From Mycobacterium sp. ELW1 (GTDB taxonomy: Bacteria > Actinomycetota > Actinomycetes > Mycobacteriales > Mycobacteriaceae): 64,000 nucleotides of DNA. The stretch spans positions 4,340,001 through 4,404,000 of the forward strand of contig NZ_CP032155.1 in NCBI RefSeq assembly GCF_008329905.1, given 5' to 3'. Under the pieces are notes generated by a model, which saw only the letters and a list, made by a program, of their open reading frames with translations, was not told where the DNA came from and did no database searches. A program made the position numbers and the translations under genes. The number at the start of each line of letters is the position of its first letter. Position 1 is the first letter of the stretch. Positions 17,434-26,296 of this stretch are shown here, in pieces.

Positions 17434-18668
17434 TTCGCCGCGGCAGCGGTGTTGAGCATGAACTCACCGATGTAGGTTTGCGTCTGATCGGCATTGAGCG
17501 GCTGGAACATCGACGCCGCCGAATCACGGTACAGGCGCTCGAAGATAGTGCCCTTACGGAAGGACTCCCCGCCGACCATGCTCATCGCCCTGCGGGCCAT
17601 GTGCATGACGTTCTCTGAGGTGAAAGTCTTGGCGATACCCAGGTATGGGAATCGAAGCTCCGGCGCCCACTCCTTGTCGCGACCTTGGATCAGGTCCTCG
17701 CAGGTCTGATAGACCACGCGCTTCGACAGCTGCACCTTGGTCGCCATCTCGCCGATGCCGTCGATGATGTGCCCCACGGTCTTCACCTCCGTATCGGCGG
17801 CCACGATCGCGCCGAAAGTGGCACCCAAGTGTTTCTTGGACAGCTTGGCTGTGGTCTCCTCCAGGATCCGGTACTGCATACCGAGGTAGATGCTGGCGAA
17901 CATCAACGATGCCCACTCGAGCACACCGAAAGCGCCTGCGCGCCAACCGCAGATGAAGCCGTCAGCGGGGACGTAATAACCGTCGAAATGAATGACCTGG
18001 GTACCGGTGGCGTGCATGCCCAGTGCGTTCCAGGTTTTCTCGATGCGTACGCCATCGCCGATTCCGTTGTCGTCGACCTTGAAATCACCCACGAACAGCT
18101 TCTCGGCGGCAACGCGTCCCTCGAAAGTGTCCGGCAGGTTTCCGTCGGGGTCGGTCTCGGTGGCGTTCGTGGTGATGATGTCGGCGGCCTCACTGAGCGT
18201 TCCCCAGGTCTTCTTGCCGTAGAGCTTCCAGCCCCCGTCGGGTTGGGGTACGGCCCGCATATCGGCCAGGCCGGAGAAACCGGCGCGCTTCTCGGAGAAC
18301 GGTCCGAAGATCAGGGCACCATCGGCCACGCGGCCAAGCCAGAGCTTCTTCTGCTCTTCGCTCATCAAGTTGCCGGCGATTCCGACCATGATGTAGTGCA
18401 TGTTGTAGGCCAGCGTGATGGCCGAGTCGCCGCGCGACAGCTCAGACACCACCTTGGAGACGTGCAGGATGTTTCCGCCTGCACCCCCGTATTCCTTCGG
18501 CACCGGCAGCGCACCCAGGCCCGACTTCTTGAACACGTCTATGGACGGGTAGGCGAAGGTGTTCTCCTCGTCGTACTTGGGCCCGATCTCGCGGAAGAAC
18601 TGTGAGACCTCCTGAGCCTTTGCGAAATAGGGCGCGAACTCTTCGTCGGTCATATCCTGATTCAGCAT
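17424..18668 (-). CDS. Acyl-CoA dehydrogenase family protein
   Basis: A 414-residue flavoprotein of the acyl-CoA dehydrogenase superfamily. It shows the N-terminal helical domain ending in GLGALPVPKEYGGAGG, the mid-domain FAD strand LYGKKTWGTLSEAADIITTNAT, and a C-terminal helical domain with ARRAMSMVGGESFRKGTIFERLYRD, where the active-site region would be. The start is the ATG of MLNQDM, which has a GGAG ribosome site; an ATG four codons upstream is also possible. It would introduce an alpha-beta double bond into an acyl-CoA, or act as a flavin monooxygenase/desulfurase-like member of the superfamily. It is divergent from the SnoaL gene. Confidence 0.88.
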   Translation of the reverse strand: MLNQDMTDEEFAPYFAKAQEVSQFFREIGPKYDEENTFAYPSIDVFKKSGLGALPVPKEYGGAGGNILHVSKVVSELSRGDSAITLAYNMHYIMVGIAGNLMSEEQKKLWLGRVADGALIFGPFSEKRAGFSGLADMRAVPQPDGGWKLYGKKTWGTLSEAADIITTNATETDPDGNLPDTFEGRVAAEKLFVGDFKVDDNGIGDGVRIEKTWNALGMHATGTQVIHFDGYYVPADGFICGWRAGAFGVLEWASLMFASIYLGMQYRILEETTAKLSKKHLGATFGAIVAADTEVKTVGHIIDGIGEMATKVQLSKRVVYQTCEDLIQGRDKEWAPELRFPYLGIAKTFTSENVMHMARRAMSMVGGESFRKGTIFERLYRDSAASMFQPLNADQTQTYIGEFMLNTAAAANQA

Positions 18669-18732
18669 TACATTCTCCATCTCCGTCAGTGCTGACTGCG
18701 GCCGATGCTGCTCTCCTGTTCGCGCCTGCACA

Positions 18733-18787
18733 CCCCTCACAGGGGGTAACTCGCTCCAACGACAGGGGAAGCCCTCCCCCCTAGGGG
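18733..18787. promoter_or_regulatory. G/C palindromes in the dehydrogenase-SnoaL divergent promoter
   Basis: The 209-bp divergent gap has two symmetric elements: CCCCT-CAC-AGGGG at 18733-18745 and the perfect palindrome CCCCTAGGGG at 18778-18787. A further AGGGG lies between them. The shared CCCCT/AGGGG half-sites suggest binding of a dimeric regulator; the two tandem LuxR proteins downstream are candidates, but nothing proves this. Confidence 0.4.
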
Positions 18788-18877
18788 CAGTCGGTTTCCT
18801 CCCGGTGATAGTCGTCGCAACGAGACAGCCTGCATACCGTCGAAGCATTCGTCCAACCCACCGAGGAGAACCGCTTC

Positions 18878-19330
18878 ATGAGCCATGCATTCGCCGTCAA
18901 GTGGCTGAAGGCGTTCCGGGAGAGCGCCGAGGCTGTCGTCGCTCTCTATGCCGACGACTTCCTGTTCGAGGATCCAATCCTGGGACAGTCGGTCACCTCG
19001 AAGGATGAGCTGCTGCGGGTGTTCGCACCCTACGCCAACAAAGACACCGAAAATGGCATCGGTATCAACAACTTCCGCATCGATGAGGTTGTCGGCGACG
19101 AGAAGGCGGCCATCTACCGCTGGACCTGGCATGCGCCGACTGCGGCCGCCTTCGTCGGTGTGCCGACCGACGGCAAGGTACCGGGTGCGCGCGGAATCAC
19201 CTTCCACATCTATGACAGCGACGGGCGCATCAAGCGCGAGGAGAGCTTCTGGGATTGCGCCACCGCCGTGCGTGACTTGGGACTGCCCGTCGACCCCACC
19301 GCCGTCGCCAAGTCGCCGGCCCTGGTCTGA
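18878..19330 (+). CDS. SnoaL/NTF2-like protein, copy 1
   Basis: A 150-residue protein of the NTF2-like (SnoaL polyketide cyclase) fold. Typical parts are the N-terminal helix HAFAVKWLKAFRESAEAVVALYADDFLFEDP, a WTWHAPTAAAF strand and the end strand DGRIKREESFWD. Members of this fold act as hydratases, isomerases or cyclases on hydrophobic substrates. The start follows a GAGGAG ribosome site. It is followed after 14 bases by a clearly related copy, so the pair may form a heterodimer. Confidence 0.82.
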   Translation: MSHAFAVKWLKAFRESAEAVVALYADDFLFEDPILGQSVTSKDELLRVFAPYANKDTENGIGINNFRIDEVVGDEKAAIYRWTWHAPTAAAFVGVPTDGKVPGARGITFHIYDSDGRIKREESFWDCATAVRDLGLPVDPTAVAKSPALV

Positions 19331-19344
19331 AAGGAAATGCAACG

Positions 19345-19845
19345 ATGAGCCTGGCCACCGACCATGCCAATCGCTGGGTCACCGCACTCACTTCTGACAC
19401 TGCGGCCGCAGTCGACCTGTACGCCGAAGACCTGGTGTATGACGACCACGCGGACTCCGACCACATGATCGACACCGCGATCACCAAAGCCGAACTGGAA
19501 CCGCGATTGGCTCCGTTCGCCAACACCGACCCCGACAACGGCATTGGTATCCACCGATTCACCGCAACCGAGTCATTCCAACTCGCCGGTGTCAACGGCA
19601 ATCCCGCGGTGGTCATCCTCTGGGATTGGACGGGTGAGGGCCTGGAAACCTACCGGGGCGTGCCCACGGCTAACAAGTCGTTGCAGACTCGCGGCATCAC
19701 CTGGCACCAGCTCGATGGTGACGGCAGGATCGAGCGTGAGACCACCTACTGGAATGACACGCCGGTCCTCCAGGAGTTGGGGCTGCCGATCGTCACTCCG
19801 GAGTACTGGGTCGAAGGCTTCGATCCCGCGTCGCTGGCGCAGTAG
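19345..19845 (+). CDS. SnoaL/NTF2-like protein, copy 2
   Basis: A 166-residue paralogue of the preceding gene; both share the layout SDTAAAVDLYAEDLVYDD / ANTDPDNGIGIHRFT and the end strand DGRIERETTYWND, and both have N-G-I-G-I motifs. Its longer C-terminus ends YWVEGFDPASLAQ. Its TAG stop shares a base with the GTG start of the ligase gene, so the SnoaL pair and the ligase form one transcription unit. Confidence 0.82.
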   Translation: MSLATDHANRWVTALTSDTAAAVDLYAEDLVYDDHADSDHMIDTAITKAELEPRLAPFANTDPDNGIGIHRFTATESFQLAGVNGNPAVVILWDWTGEGLETYRGVPTANKSLQTRGITWHQLDGDGRIERETTYWNDTPVLQELGLPIVTPEYWVEGFDPASLAQ

Positions 19846-21437
19846 TGAGTCGGCCGAACCACGGAATGTGGGGAGTGCTGCCCGACGTCCTGGATCGGGC
19901 CTGCACGTACTACGCCGATCGCGTTGCGATCATCGACAACGATCGCAGCATCACCTACCGACGTTTAGGTCAATGGCGCAATCAAGTCGCCCGTGCCCTG
20001 ATCGACTGCGGCATCCAGAAGGGTGAGCGGGTCGGGCTGCTAATGCCCAATTGTCTGGAGTTCATTCCCATCCAGCACGGCATCTGGGCGGCGGGCGCCG
20101 TCCTGGTGCAGATGCCGACCCGAGCCGCGGCCGATGGGTTCCGGTCCAACCTGGCTTCGACCGACGCGACCACCCTGGTCTACCACGCCAAGTTCGAGAG
20201 CGCCGTCGCGGCGATCAGGGCGGAATTACCCAAACTGCAGACGGTCATCCGCGTCGGCACCCCAGACCGGATCGAGGTCGACGCAATAGGCTTCGACGCC
20301 GTCGTCGACCTCCAGCTCGACACCCGGCCCGACGTTGCGATCGACGAGGACGACGAGGCGTATGTCCTATTCACGTCCGGCAGTACAGGAGAGCCCAAAG
20401 GCGTTGTCAATTCCCATTTCACCTGGAGTTACTACAGCATTTCGGCCGGTCTCGAGATAGGGGACATCGCCTTCGGCGAGGTGTTTGCGCACGGCGCGCC
20501 CCTGACTCACTTCTCGCAGATCTTCGTGATGCCCACCTTCGTCCGCGGCGGCACCAATGTGATGCTGCCGGGTCTTGAGGTGGACGGACTGATGAAGAAC
20601 ATCGAGCACCACCGAATCACCGCCACCGCTCTGGTTCCGACGATCATCTACTTGCTGCTCGACCATCCCCGACGGGGCGACTTCGACCTCAGTTCACTGC
20701 GCACCATCGTCTACGCCGGGGCGCCGATCGCCCCCGATCGCCTGCGCCAAGCACGTGACGTATTCGGTCCCATCTTCATTCAGACCTACGCGGGCACCGA
20801 GCAGGGCTACGTCTCGTGCCTGCGCAAGGACGAACACCGCACCGATGACGAGGTGTGGGCGCAGCGGCTGGCGTCAGCAGGCCGCCCGATTTTTCACGTG
20901 CAGATCAGCATTCAGGACGACGACGATCGCCCGTTGCCGGTCGGCAGTACCGGGGAGATCTGCTCGCGTCAACTGGGCCAGATGCTCGGATATCTCGACC
21001 CGACTCGCGATGCCGAGACAGTTCGTGACGGGTGGGTCCACACCGGTGATATCGGTTATCTGGACGACAACGGTTTCCTGTTCATCGTCGACCGCAAGAA
21101 GGACATGGTGGTCAGCGGCGGCTTCAACGTCTTCCCCCGCCAGGTCGAGGACGTTTTGTCCAGCCATCCCGCCGTCGCCCAGAGCGCCGTCATCGGAGTG
21201 CCTCACGCGAAGTGGGGCGAGGCCGTCCTCGCCGTCGTGGTGGCAAAGCCGGGCGAAATCACCGGCCCCGGCTTGGAAAGGGAACTCGTCGAACATGTTA
21301 AACAGGCACTCGGGTCCGTCCCGGCACCCAAGACCGTTGTCTTCACTGACGAACTGCCGCTGAACCCGGCCGGCAAGGTCGACAAGAAAGCGATTCGCAA
21401 ACCCTACTGGCAGGGCCGGACCCGCCAAATCGGCTGA
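19845..21437 (+). CDS. Acyl-CoA ligase (AMP-binding, adenylate-forming)
   Basis: A 530-residue enzyme of the ANL superfamily. The phosphate-binding loop is FTSGSTGEPKGVV (about residues 175-187), the aromatic/adenine motif is YAGTEQGYVS, the hinge motif is GWVHTGDIGYLDDNGFLFIVDRKKD (about 395-420, starting W), and the catalytic lysine lies in LNPAGKVDKK near residue 510. It should activate a carboxylic acid to its CoA thioester at the cost of ATP. In this setting it may prime the imported lipid acid for beta-oxidation. The GTG start abuts the SnoaL stop. Confidence 0.9.
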   Translation: MSRPNHGMWGVLPDVLDRACTYYADRVAIIDNDRSITYRRLGQWRNQVARALIDCGIQKGERVGLLMPNCLEFIPIQHGIWAAGAVLVQMPTRAAADGFRSNLASTDATTLVYHAKFESAVAAIRAELPKLQTVIRVGTPDRIEVDAIGFDAVVDLQLDTRPDVAIDEDDEAYVLFTSGSTGEPKGVVNSHFTWSYYSISAGLEIGDIAFGEVFAHGAPLTHFSQIFVMPTFVRGGTNVMLPGLEVDGLMKNIEHHRITATALVPTIIYLLLDHPRRGDFDLSSLRTIVYAGAPIAPDRLRQARDVFGPIFIQTYAGTEQGYVSCLRKDEHRTDDEVWAQRLASAGRPIFHVQISIQDDDDRPLPVGSTGEICSRQLGQMLGYLDPTRDAETVRDGWVHTGDIGYLDDNGFLFIVDRKKDMVVSGGFNVFPRQVEDVLSSHPAVAQSAVIGVPHAKWGEAVLAVVVAKPGEITGPGLERELVEHVKQALGSVPAPKTVVFTDELPLNPAGKVDKKAIRKPYWQGRTRQIG

Positions 21438-21452
21438 CGCAAAGGAGCTGTC

Positions 21453-22954
21453 ATGACCAACCACTACTCGATGTACATCGACGGAAAGTGGATCGACTCC
21501 GACGAGGTATACGAAGTTCGAAGCCCTGCAACGGAAGAGCTCGTCGCCACCGTCGCCAAGGGCACCACCGACCACGTCGATGCCGCCGTGGCGGCGGCGA
21601 AGGGAGCGTTCGAGGAAGGTACCTGGCGTCGCACTCCCCCGGCCGAACGCGCTGCGCTGATCAATACCGTGGCCGAGCGCCTGGCCGCCCGAGCTGACGA
21701 GCTCGCAGCACTGCAGGCTCGCGAAAACGGTGCCACGATCCGTATCACCGGCGCTCTGCACGTCGGGCTCTCGGTTGGTCAGCTGCAGTATCTGGCCGCA
21801 ATCGCGCAGCAATACCAATGGGAGACTCCGGGCCCCGCGATCGAGCCGATTGCGGCCGACGGCATCGTCGTTCGCGATCCGATCGGAGTTGTGGCGGCAA
21901 TTGTGCCGTGGAACATCCCGCTGCTGACCACGGTGTGGAAAGTGGGTCCTGCGCTGGTGGCCGGCAATTCGGTGGTCCTCAAACCCGACGAGCACGCCCC
22001 GCTACTGCCGTTGGAACTGGCACGGGAGTTCGAGGCTGCCGGGTTGCCACCCGGTGTCCTCAATGTCGTCACCGGGGATGGCGAACCGGTGGGAGCCCAC
22101 CTGTCAGGCCATCCCGTGGTCCGCAAGGTTGCCTTCACCGGTTCGACCGCCGTTGGTAAAAGCATTTTGCGGCAGTCGGCCGACACTGTACGGCGGGTGA
22201 CCCTGGAGCTTGGCGGTAAGGGAGCCAACATCATTCTCGATGACGCCGACATCGACATGGCGGTCGACGGCTCCTTGTTCGCGTGCATGGCCAACAACGG
22301 TGAAGCCTGCGAGGCCGGCACCCGGCTGCTCATTCCGGCCAGCCGGCGCGACGAGATCATCACCAAGTTGGTGCAGCGCGCCGCCACTCTCAAACTGGGC
22401 AACCCGCTGGAGCCGACCACCCACGTCGGCCCGATCATTTCCGCCGAGCAGCGTGATCGCATTCTGGACTACTTCCGCATCGCCGCACACGAGGGGGCGA
22501 AGGCAGCCATCGGTGGAAACAAGCCCTCAGGACCGGGCTTCGATAAGGGCTACTGGATCGAGCCCACCATCTTCGTCGACGTGACCAACGATATGCGCAT
22601 CGCCCGTGAAGAGGTCTTCGGACCGGTTCTGGTCGTGCTCACCTACGACTCCGACGACGAAGCGGTGAAGATCGCCAACGACACCAATTACGGTCTGTCC
22701 GCGGGGTTTGGGGTAGCGACGACCGCGCCCTCAACGTCGCGCGCCGACTCGAGGCGGGATCGGTGTGGATCAACAACTGGCACATCATCCATCCCGCATA
22801 TCCGTTCGGCGGGTTCAAGGAGAGCGGCCTGGGCCGCGAAGGGGGCCCACATTCCATCGACGAGTACGTCGAGGAGAAGTTCATTGCGCTGGACCGTTCC
22901 GGCGGAGCCGAGAACAAGGCGTTCGCGATCGTCATCGATCCCCCAGTGACCTGA
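21453..22954 (+). pseudogene. Aldehyde dehydrogenase, broken by a one-base frameshift
   Basis: The frame from the ATG codes for a normal NAD(P)-dependent aldehyde dehydrogenase up to NDTNYGLSAG, with the general base Glu252 in LELGGK and the catalytic Cys286 in EACEAGTRLL. Beyond 22706 this frame turns into Arg/Ser-rich nonsense, while the +1 frame continues the family perfectly (VWINNWHIIHPAYPFGGFKESGLGREGG) to a TGA at 22954. One G missing from the run GGGG at 22703-22706 explains it; adding it back gives a 500-residue protein, the usual length. Either a recent mutation or a homopolymer error. The aldehyde product would enter the ligase step as acid. Confidence 0.85.
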
Positions 22955-22971
22955 CCAATCCGGAGGAAGCC

Positions 22972-23424
22972 ATGGTCGACATCGATCTCTCCCAACGGCC
23001 GCCGTTGCGGCTCGGGGTAGCAGCCAATGACGGCGTTCGCTGGTACCGCGACATCCCGGCCCAGCGGATCCGGGGCATCGATCTCAGCGATGTGTCGCGA
23101 AAGTCTGTCCGCGCACGCCGCGCTCATCCCCATGCCGACGTTGTCGCCGACATCGATGTCGTGATTGCCCCCGACGCAGCCACTGCCCGTGGACTGCTGG
23201 CCGAGAATCTCGGCGAAAGCGACGGAGAGGTAATCCTTTACGTCGGAACACCAGCCGGACTTGCCGGGCTGGTCGCCGACATCTACGCGCTGGGTATAGC
23301 GGATGGCGCCGTGCTGATCCCGGGCGCACCGGGAGTAGCCGACCTCATCCGCGACGCAGTGATGCCGGCGTTGCAGGCGATGGACTTGTTCACCGATTCC
23401 GCATCCCAGGCGCTGCCGGCATGA
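22972..23424 (+). CDS. Small protein resembling the C-terminal tail of LLM monooxygenases
   Basis: A 150-residue protein starting after a CGGAGG ribosome site. Its C-terminal half ([27 protein letters not shown], then [17 protein letters not shown]) looks like the last 60 residues of flavin-dependent luciferase-like monooxygenases of the NtaA/SnaA type, but the TIM barrel is absent. The N-terminal half ([21 protein letters not shown]) is unfamiliar. Overlap of four bases with a flavin reductase gene supports a link to a two-component flavin system. It may be a free-standing regulatory or substrate-binding piece, or a decayed monooxygenase. Confidence 0.6.
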   Translation: MVDIDLSQRPPLRLGVAANDGVRWYRDIPAQRIRGIDLSDVSRKSVRARRAHPHADVVADIDVVIAPDAATARGLLAENLGESDGEVILYVGTPAGLAGLVADIYALGIADGAVLIPGAPGVADLIRDAVMPALQAMDLFTDSASQALPA

Positions 23425-23912
23425 GCGTGACCGGCGAGGACTACCGCGCCGCGCTGCGTCGTCACCCGGCGGGCGTGGTCATCATCACTCTGATGTCCGA
23501 GTCCGGTCCGGTGGGATTCACTGCGACGTCGTTCACCTCGTTGTCGCTGGACCCACCGCTGGTGTGCTTCAACATCACGCACACCTCGTCGAGCATCACG
23601 GCCTTGCGCAGAGCACGTTCGATTGCCGTTCATCTGCTCGGCGAGGAGCAGCACGCGCTGGCCAAGCGGTTCTCGGCCAGTGCCGAGCAAAGATTCGCCG
23701 ATGCCGCCCTGTGGACGACTCTGGAGACTGGTGAACCGCTGCTGCTGGGAACCTCGACGTGGCTGTGCGCCACTATCGATCAGATGGTCCCAGCGGGCGA
23801 TTCCACATTGGCCATCGCACTGGTGACGCGGATCCATCGCGACCACGCGGCCCCGTCGCCACTGCTTTACCACGACGGTACATACCACCGCGCGGACGTG
23901 TTGAAGGTCTGA
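23421..23912 (+). CDS. Flavin reductase (FMN-binding split-barrel)
   Basis: A 163-residue protein with the flavin reductase-like core: [38 protein letters not shown], then [29 protein letters not shown]. Such proteins supply reduced FMN to a partner monooxygenase. The ATG overlaps the stop of the preceding gene. The obvious partner, a full LLM or ACAD-type monooxygenase, would be the dehydrogenase at 17424 or an LLM protein in the island. It converges on the LuxR gene with a two-base gap. Confidence 0.88.
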   Translation: MSVTGEDYRAALRRHPAGVVIITLMSESGPVGFTATSFTSLSLDPPLVCFNITHTSSSITALRRARSIAVHLLGEEQHALAKRFSASAEQRFADAALWTTLETGEPLLLGTSTWLCATIDQMVPAGDSTLAIALVTRIHRDHAAPSPLLYHDGTYHRADVLKV

Positions 23913-23914
23913 GC

Positions 23915-25084
23915 TCAGCGATCCCGCAGCGCCCAGGCGATGGCCTGGGCCCGGTTTACCGCGCCGTACTTGCGCAGAATGTGCTTGACGTGGGACTTCA
24001 CGGTACCTTCTGTGATGACCAGTTGGTCTGCGATGGCCTGATTGGTGGCACCGGTCACCATAAGCTCGAGGACCTCCGCCTCTCTCTCAGTCAGATCAAC
24101 AAGCCCCTCTGTAGCACAACGTGATTCACCCACGCCGACCTCACTTGGGCGGGTTGAGTCCGCACCCGACTCGCATAACTGGTCGATGCTGTCTACAGCT
24201 CCGAAGAATAGCTCGCGCACGTTGTCCCGCTGGGCGCGCAAGCGCTCGAGCAGCATGGCTCTCTCGTAGATGTGGCTGAACCCGTCGGCGAATGCCCACA
24301 GGACATCCCGGTCGCCCTCGTCGACTCGTCGCGGCAACGGATGATGATCGGTATGCAGAAACCCGATCACCTCGTCCCCCACCACCAGCGGTGCGACAAC
24401 ATAGGAGCGGGACTGCCCCGCCGCGACGATGAGGGGCCGGTACACCGGTGCATTCGCAGTGTCGTAGACCAGCGAGGGACGCCGACGCGACAACATCTCG
24501 GCCTCTGGCGCGGTCTCCGACAGCGGGACCCGTTGATTGATCCAGTCGCTGAACCACGATGTTTCCGTACCGTCAGCCCGGTCATGCAGGACCAGCGGAG
24601 TCCAGCTGCGATTCTCCACCTTGGACAGCACCGCCCGGTGAAAACCGCACCGCAACACGAGTTCCTCACAAGCGCTTTCGATCAGCGCCGTCGAGCTGGG
24701 CAGTCCGCGGAGCCTGGACAGGCCTGCCGCACAATCAGCCAACCGTTGGCCGCGCATCGCCGTGTCGTGCAGGTACCAGTCCATCGCCAGCTGCTGAAGT
24801 CCCAACACCAGATCACATAGCCGATTGGCCTCCGCCACGGCACTGTTAGACGTGTGACGCAACCGATCGATGCAGGCGTGGGTCAATGTCGAGATCATCT
24901 CCGCCGCCCGCCAGGGCACATCCCACTCGACAGCGGGAAGCGTTAGTTGCGTGCCGAGGGCGGTTTGAATGTGCTCGCTGGCCACCCGCAGCCGTTCGAC
25001 TAACTCCATCTCGCGCGACCACCACTCGGTCCTGGATCGTGTTGAGGCCGAACGCGTCCCGTCGCTGGCCAGGGAAATGCTCAT
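23915..25084 (-). CDS. GAF-LuxR transcriptional regulator, copy 1
   Basis: A 389-residue protein. An N-terminal helical part is followed by a GAF-like sensory domain (about 115-270) and a LuxR/FixJ helix-turn-helix at the C-terminus: LTEREAEVLELMVTGATNQAIADQLVITEGTVKSHVKHILRKYG. It has no receiver domain, so it probably responds to a small molecule in the GAF pocket. The start overlaps the stop of the upstream paralogue by four bases. The two are likely activators of the neighbouring catabolic genes. Confidence 0.88.
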   Translation of the reverse strand: MSISLASDGTRSASTRSRTEWWSREMELVERLRVASEHIQTALGTQLTLPAVEWDVPWRAAEMISTLTHACIDRLRHTSNSAVAEANRLCDLVLGLQQLAMDWYLHDTAMRGQRLADCAAGLSRLRGLPSSTALIESACEELVLRCGFHRAVLSKVENRSWTPLVLHDRADGTETSWFSDWINQRVPLSETAPEAEMLSRRRPSLVYDTANAPVYRPLIVAAGQSRSYVVAPLVVGDEVIGFLHTDHHPLPRRVDEGDRDVLWAFADGFSHIYERAMLLERLRAQRDNVRELFFGAVDSIDQLCESGADSTRPSEVGVGESRCATEGLVDLTEREAEVLELMVTGATNQAIADQLVITEGTVKSHVKHILRKYGAVNRAQAIAWALRDR

Positions 25085-26208
25085 TTCCGCCGTCGCTCAT
25101 CTAGTCGGGATTCTCGCAGATAACAGGCAATGGCAGCGGCGCGGTTGCCGGCTTTCAGCTTGTGCAGAATATGCTTCACGTGGGATTTGACCGTGCTCTC
25201 CGCTACAGTCAGCCGGTCGGCCAACTGCGCGTTGGTGGCGCCACTGGCCAACAGCGCCAACACCTCTCGCTCACGAGCGGTCAACCGCGCCAACGGTTTT
25301 GACGTGTGCCCATCCACCTGATGCGGCGCAGGCACCGCCGGGGTCGGTGTCGGGGTTGCCGACGCAGCCAAGGAAATGCCGGGCACCTCGTCGAATTCGG
25401 TGAGGGCCCGGATTGCCGCATCGCAGACTTCCGCGACGCTGCGACGTTGCTGTTCGGCACGTCCGTTGAGAATGGCCCGCTCGTAGGCAACCCCCACCCC
25501 GTCGGCGTACAGCCGCAAGAGATCCCGGTCGATCGCCGTCACGACCGGCTCCCGGCGGTCTGCGTGTAGCAGACCGATGACAGCCGACATAGCGATCACG
25601 GGTGCCACGACGTAGTCACGGCAGCCCGTCCGTCGCACCAGCGGTTCGTACGTCCGTTGCTCGTTCGGGGCGTCGTTGACCATGGCCGGCACGCGCCGAC
25701 GAACCACCTCCGCCTCCACCAGCGGCGATGCCAGCGGGATGTGGAGATCGGCGATTTCCTCATCGATCTCCAAGGCGACCTGCCCGGTTTCATCGCGGAC
25801 ATACAGAGTTTCCGGAGTCCATACCGACCCACGAACCGTCGAGAACATCACGCGGTCAAAGGCGCCACATCCGCACAGCCACCGCGGAGCACTGTCGAGA
25901 ACCCCTTCAGCGACAGTCTCAGCGCGCGTCCGTTCCAGAGCATCGAGAACTGCACTCAACGCAGCGGCAGACAGTTCGCTGTGCCGCCGCACTGCACCGA
26001 GACGCCCGGCACTCAACTGGGCCAATTCGTCCGCCATCCCGTCTAGGACGAGCAATTCAGGCGAGACATCGATGTCGATGGCGGCACACTCCTCGAGCTT
26101 CGCGAGCCGATGCGGCTCGCCATTAACTAGCTCCCACATCATCGTGAGCTGTGTCACGTTTGTCAACGGGGCAAAAGACCCTAGCTGCAGTCGGCTGCGG
26201 TGGGCCAA
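25081..26208 (-). CDS. GAF-LuxR transcriptional regulator, copy 2
   Basis: A protein of up to 375 residues with the same layout as the next gene: helical N-terminus, GAF-like domain (about 90-240, VMFSTVRGSVWTPETLYVRDE) and the HTH LTAREREVLALLASGATNAQLADRLTVAESTVKSHVKHIL. The start may be the ATG at 26208 or a later one in TMMWELVNGEP. It is divergent from the nitronate monooxygenase gene, so the gap at 26209-26296 holds both promoters. The pair arose by tandem duplication and may act as a heterodimer. Confidence 0.87.
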   Translation of the reverse strand: MAHRSRLQLGSFAPLTNVTQLTMMWELVNGEPHRLAKLEECAAIDIDVSPELLVLDGMADELAQLSAGRLGAVRRHSELSAAALSAVLDALERTRAETVAEGVLDSAPRWLCGCGAFDRVMFSTVRGSVWTPETLYVRDETGQVALEIDEEIADLHIPLASPLVEAEVVRRRVPAMVNDAPNEQRTYEPLVRRTGCRDYVVAPVIAMSAVIGLLHADRREPVVTAIDRDLLRLYADGVGVAYERAILNGRAEQQRRSVAEVCDAAIRALTEFDEVPGISLAASATPTPTPAVPAPHQVDGHTSKPLARLTAREREVLALLASGATNAQLADRLTVAESTVKSHVKHILHKLKAGNRAAAIACYLRESRLDERRRK

Positions 26209-26232
26209 CCCGGCGCGACAGCGGCAAGATTC

Positions 26233-26273
26233 TTGACAGCGACATCAGTGAGTTAGTTATTCTTCATTCACTA
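26233..26273 (+). promoter_or_regulatory. Promoter with 20-bp pseudo-palindrome (site 1)
   Basis: TTGACA at 26233-26238 is a consensus -35 box. AT-rich -10 candidates follow (TATTCT at 26258-26263, 19-base spacer). On top of the -10 lies the 20-mer TAGTTATTCTTCATTCACTA (26254-26273), whose ends are inverted (TAGT...ACTA). Nearly the same 20-mer lies before the carboxylase gene. A repressor bound here would block the polymerase, so the TetR of the island is the natural candidate. Confidence 0.55.
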
Positions 26274-26296
26274 CAGCTGAGCATCGAAAGGGAACC

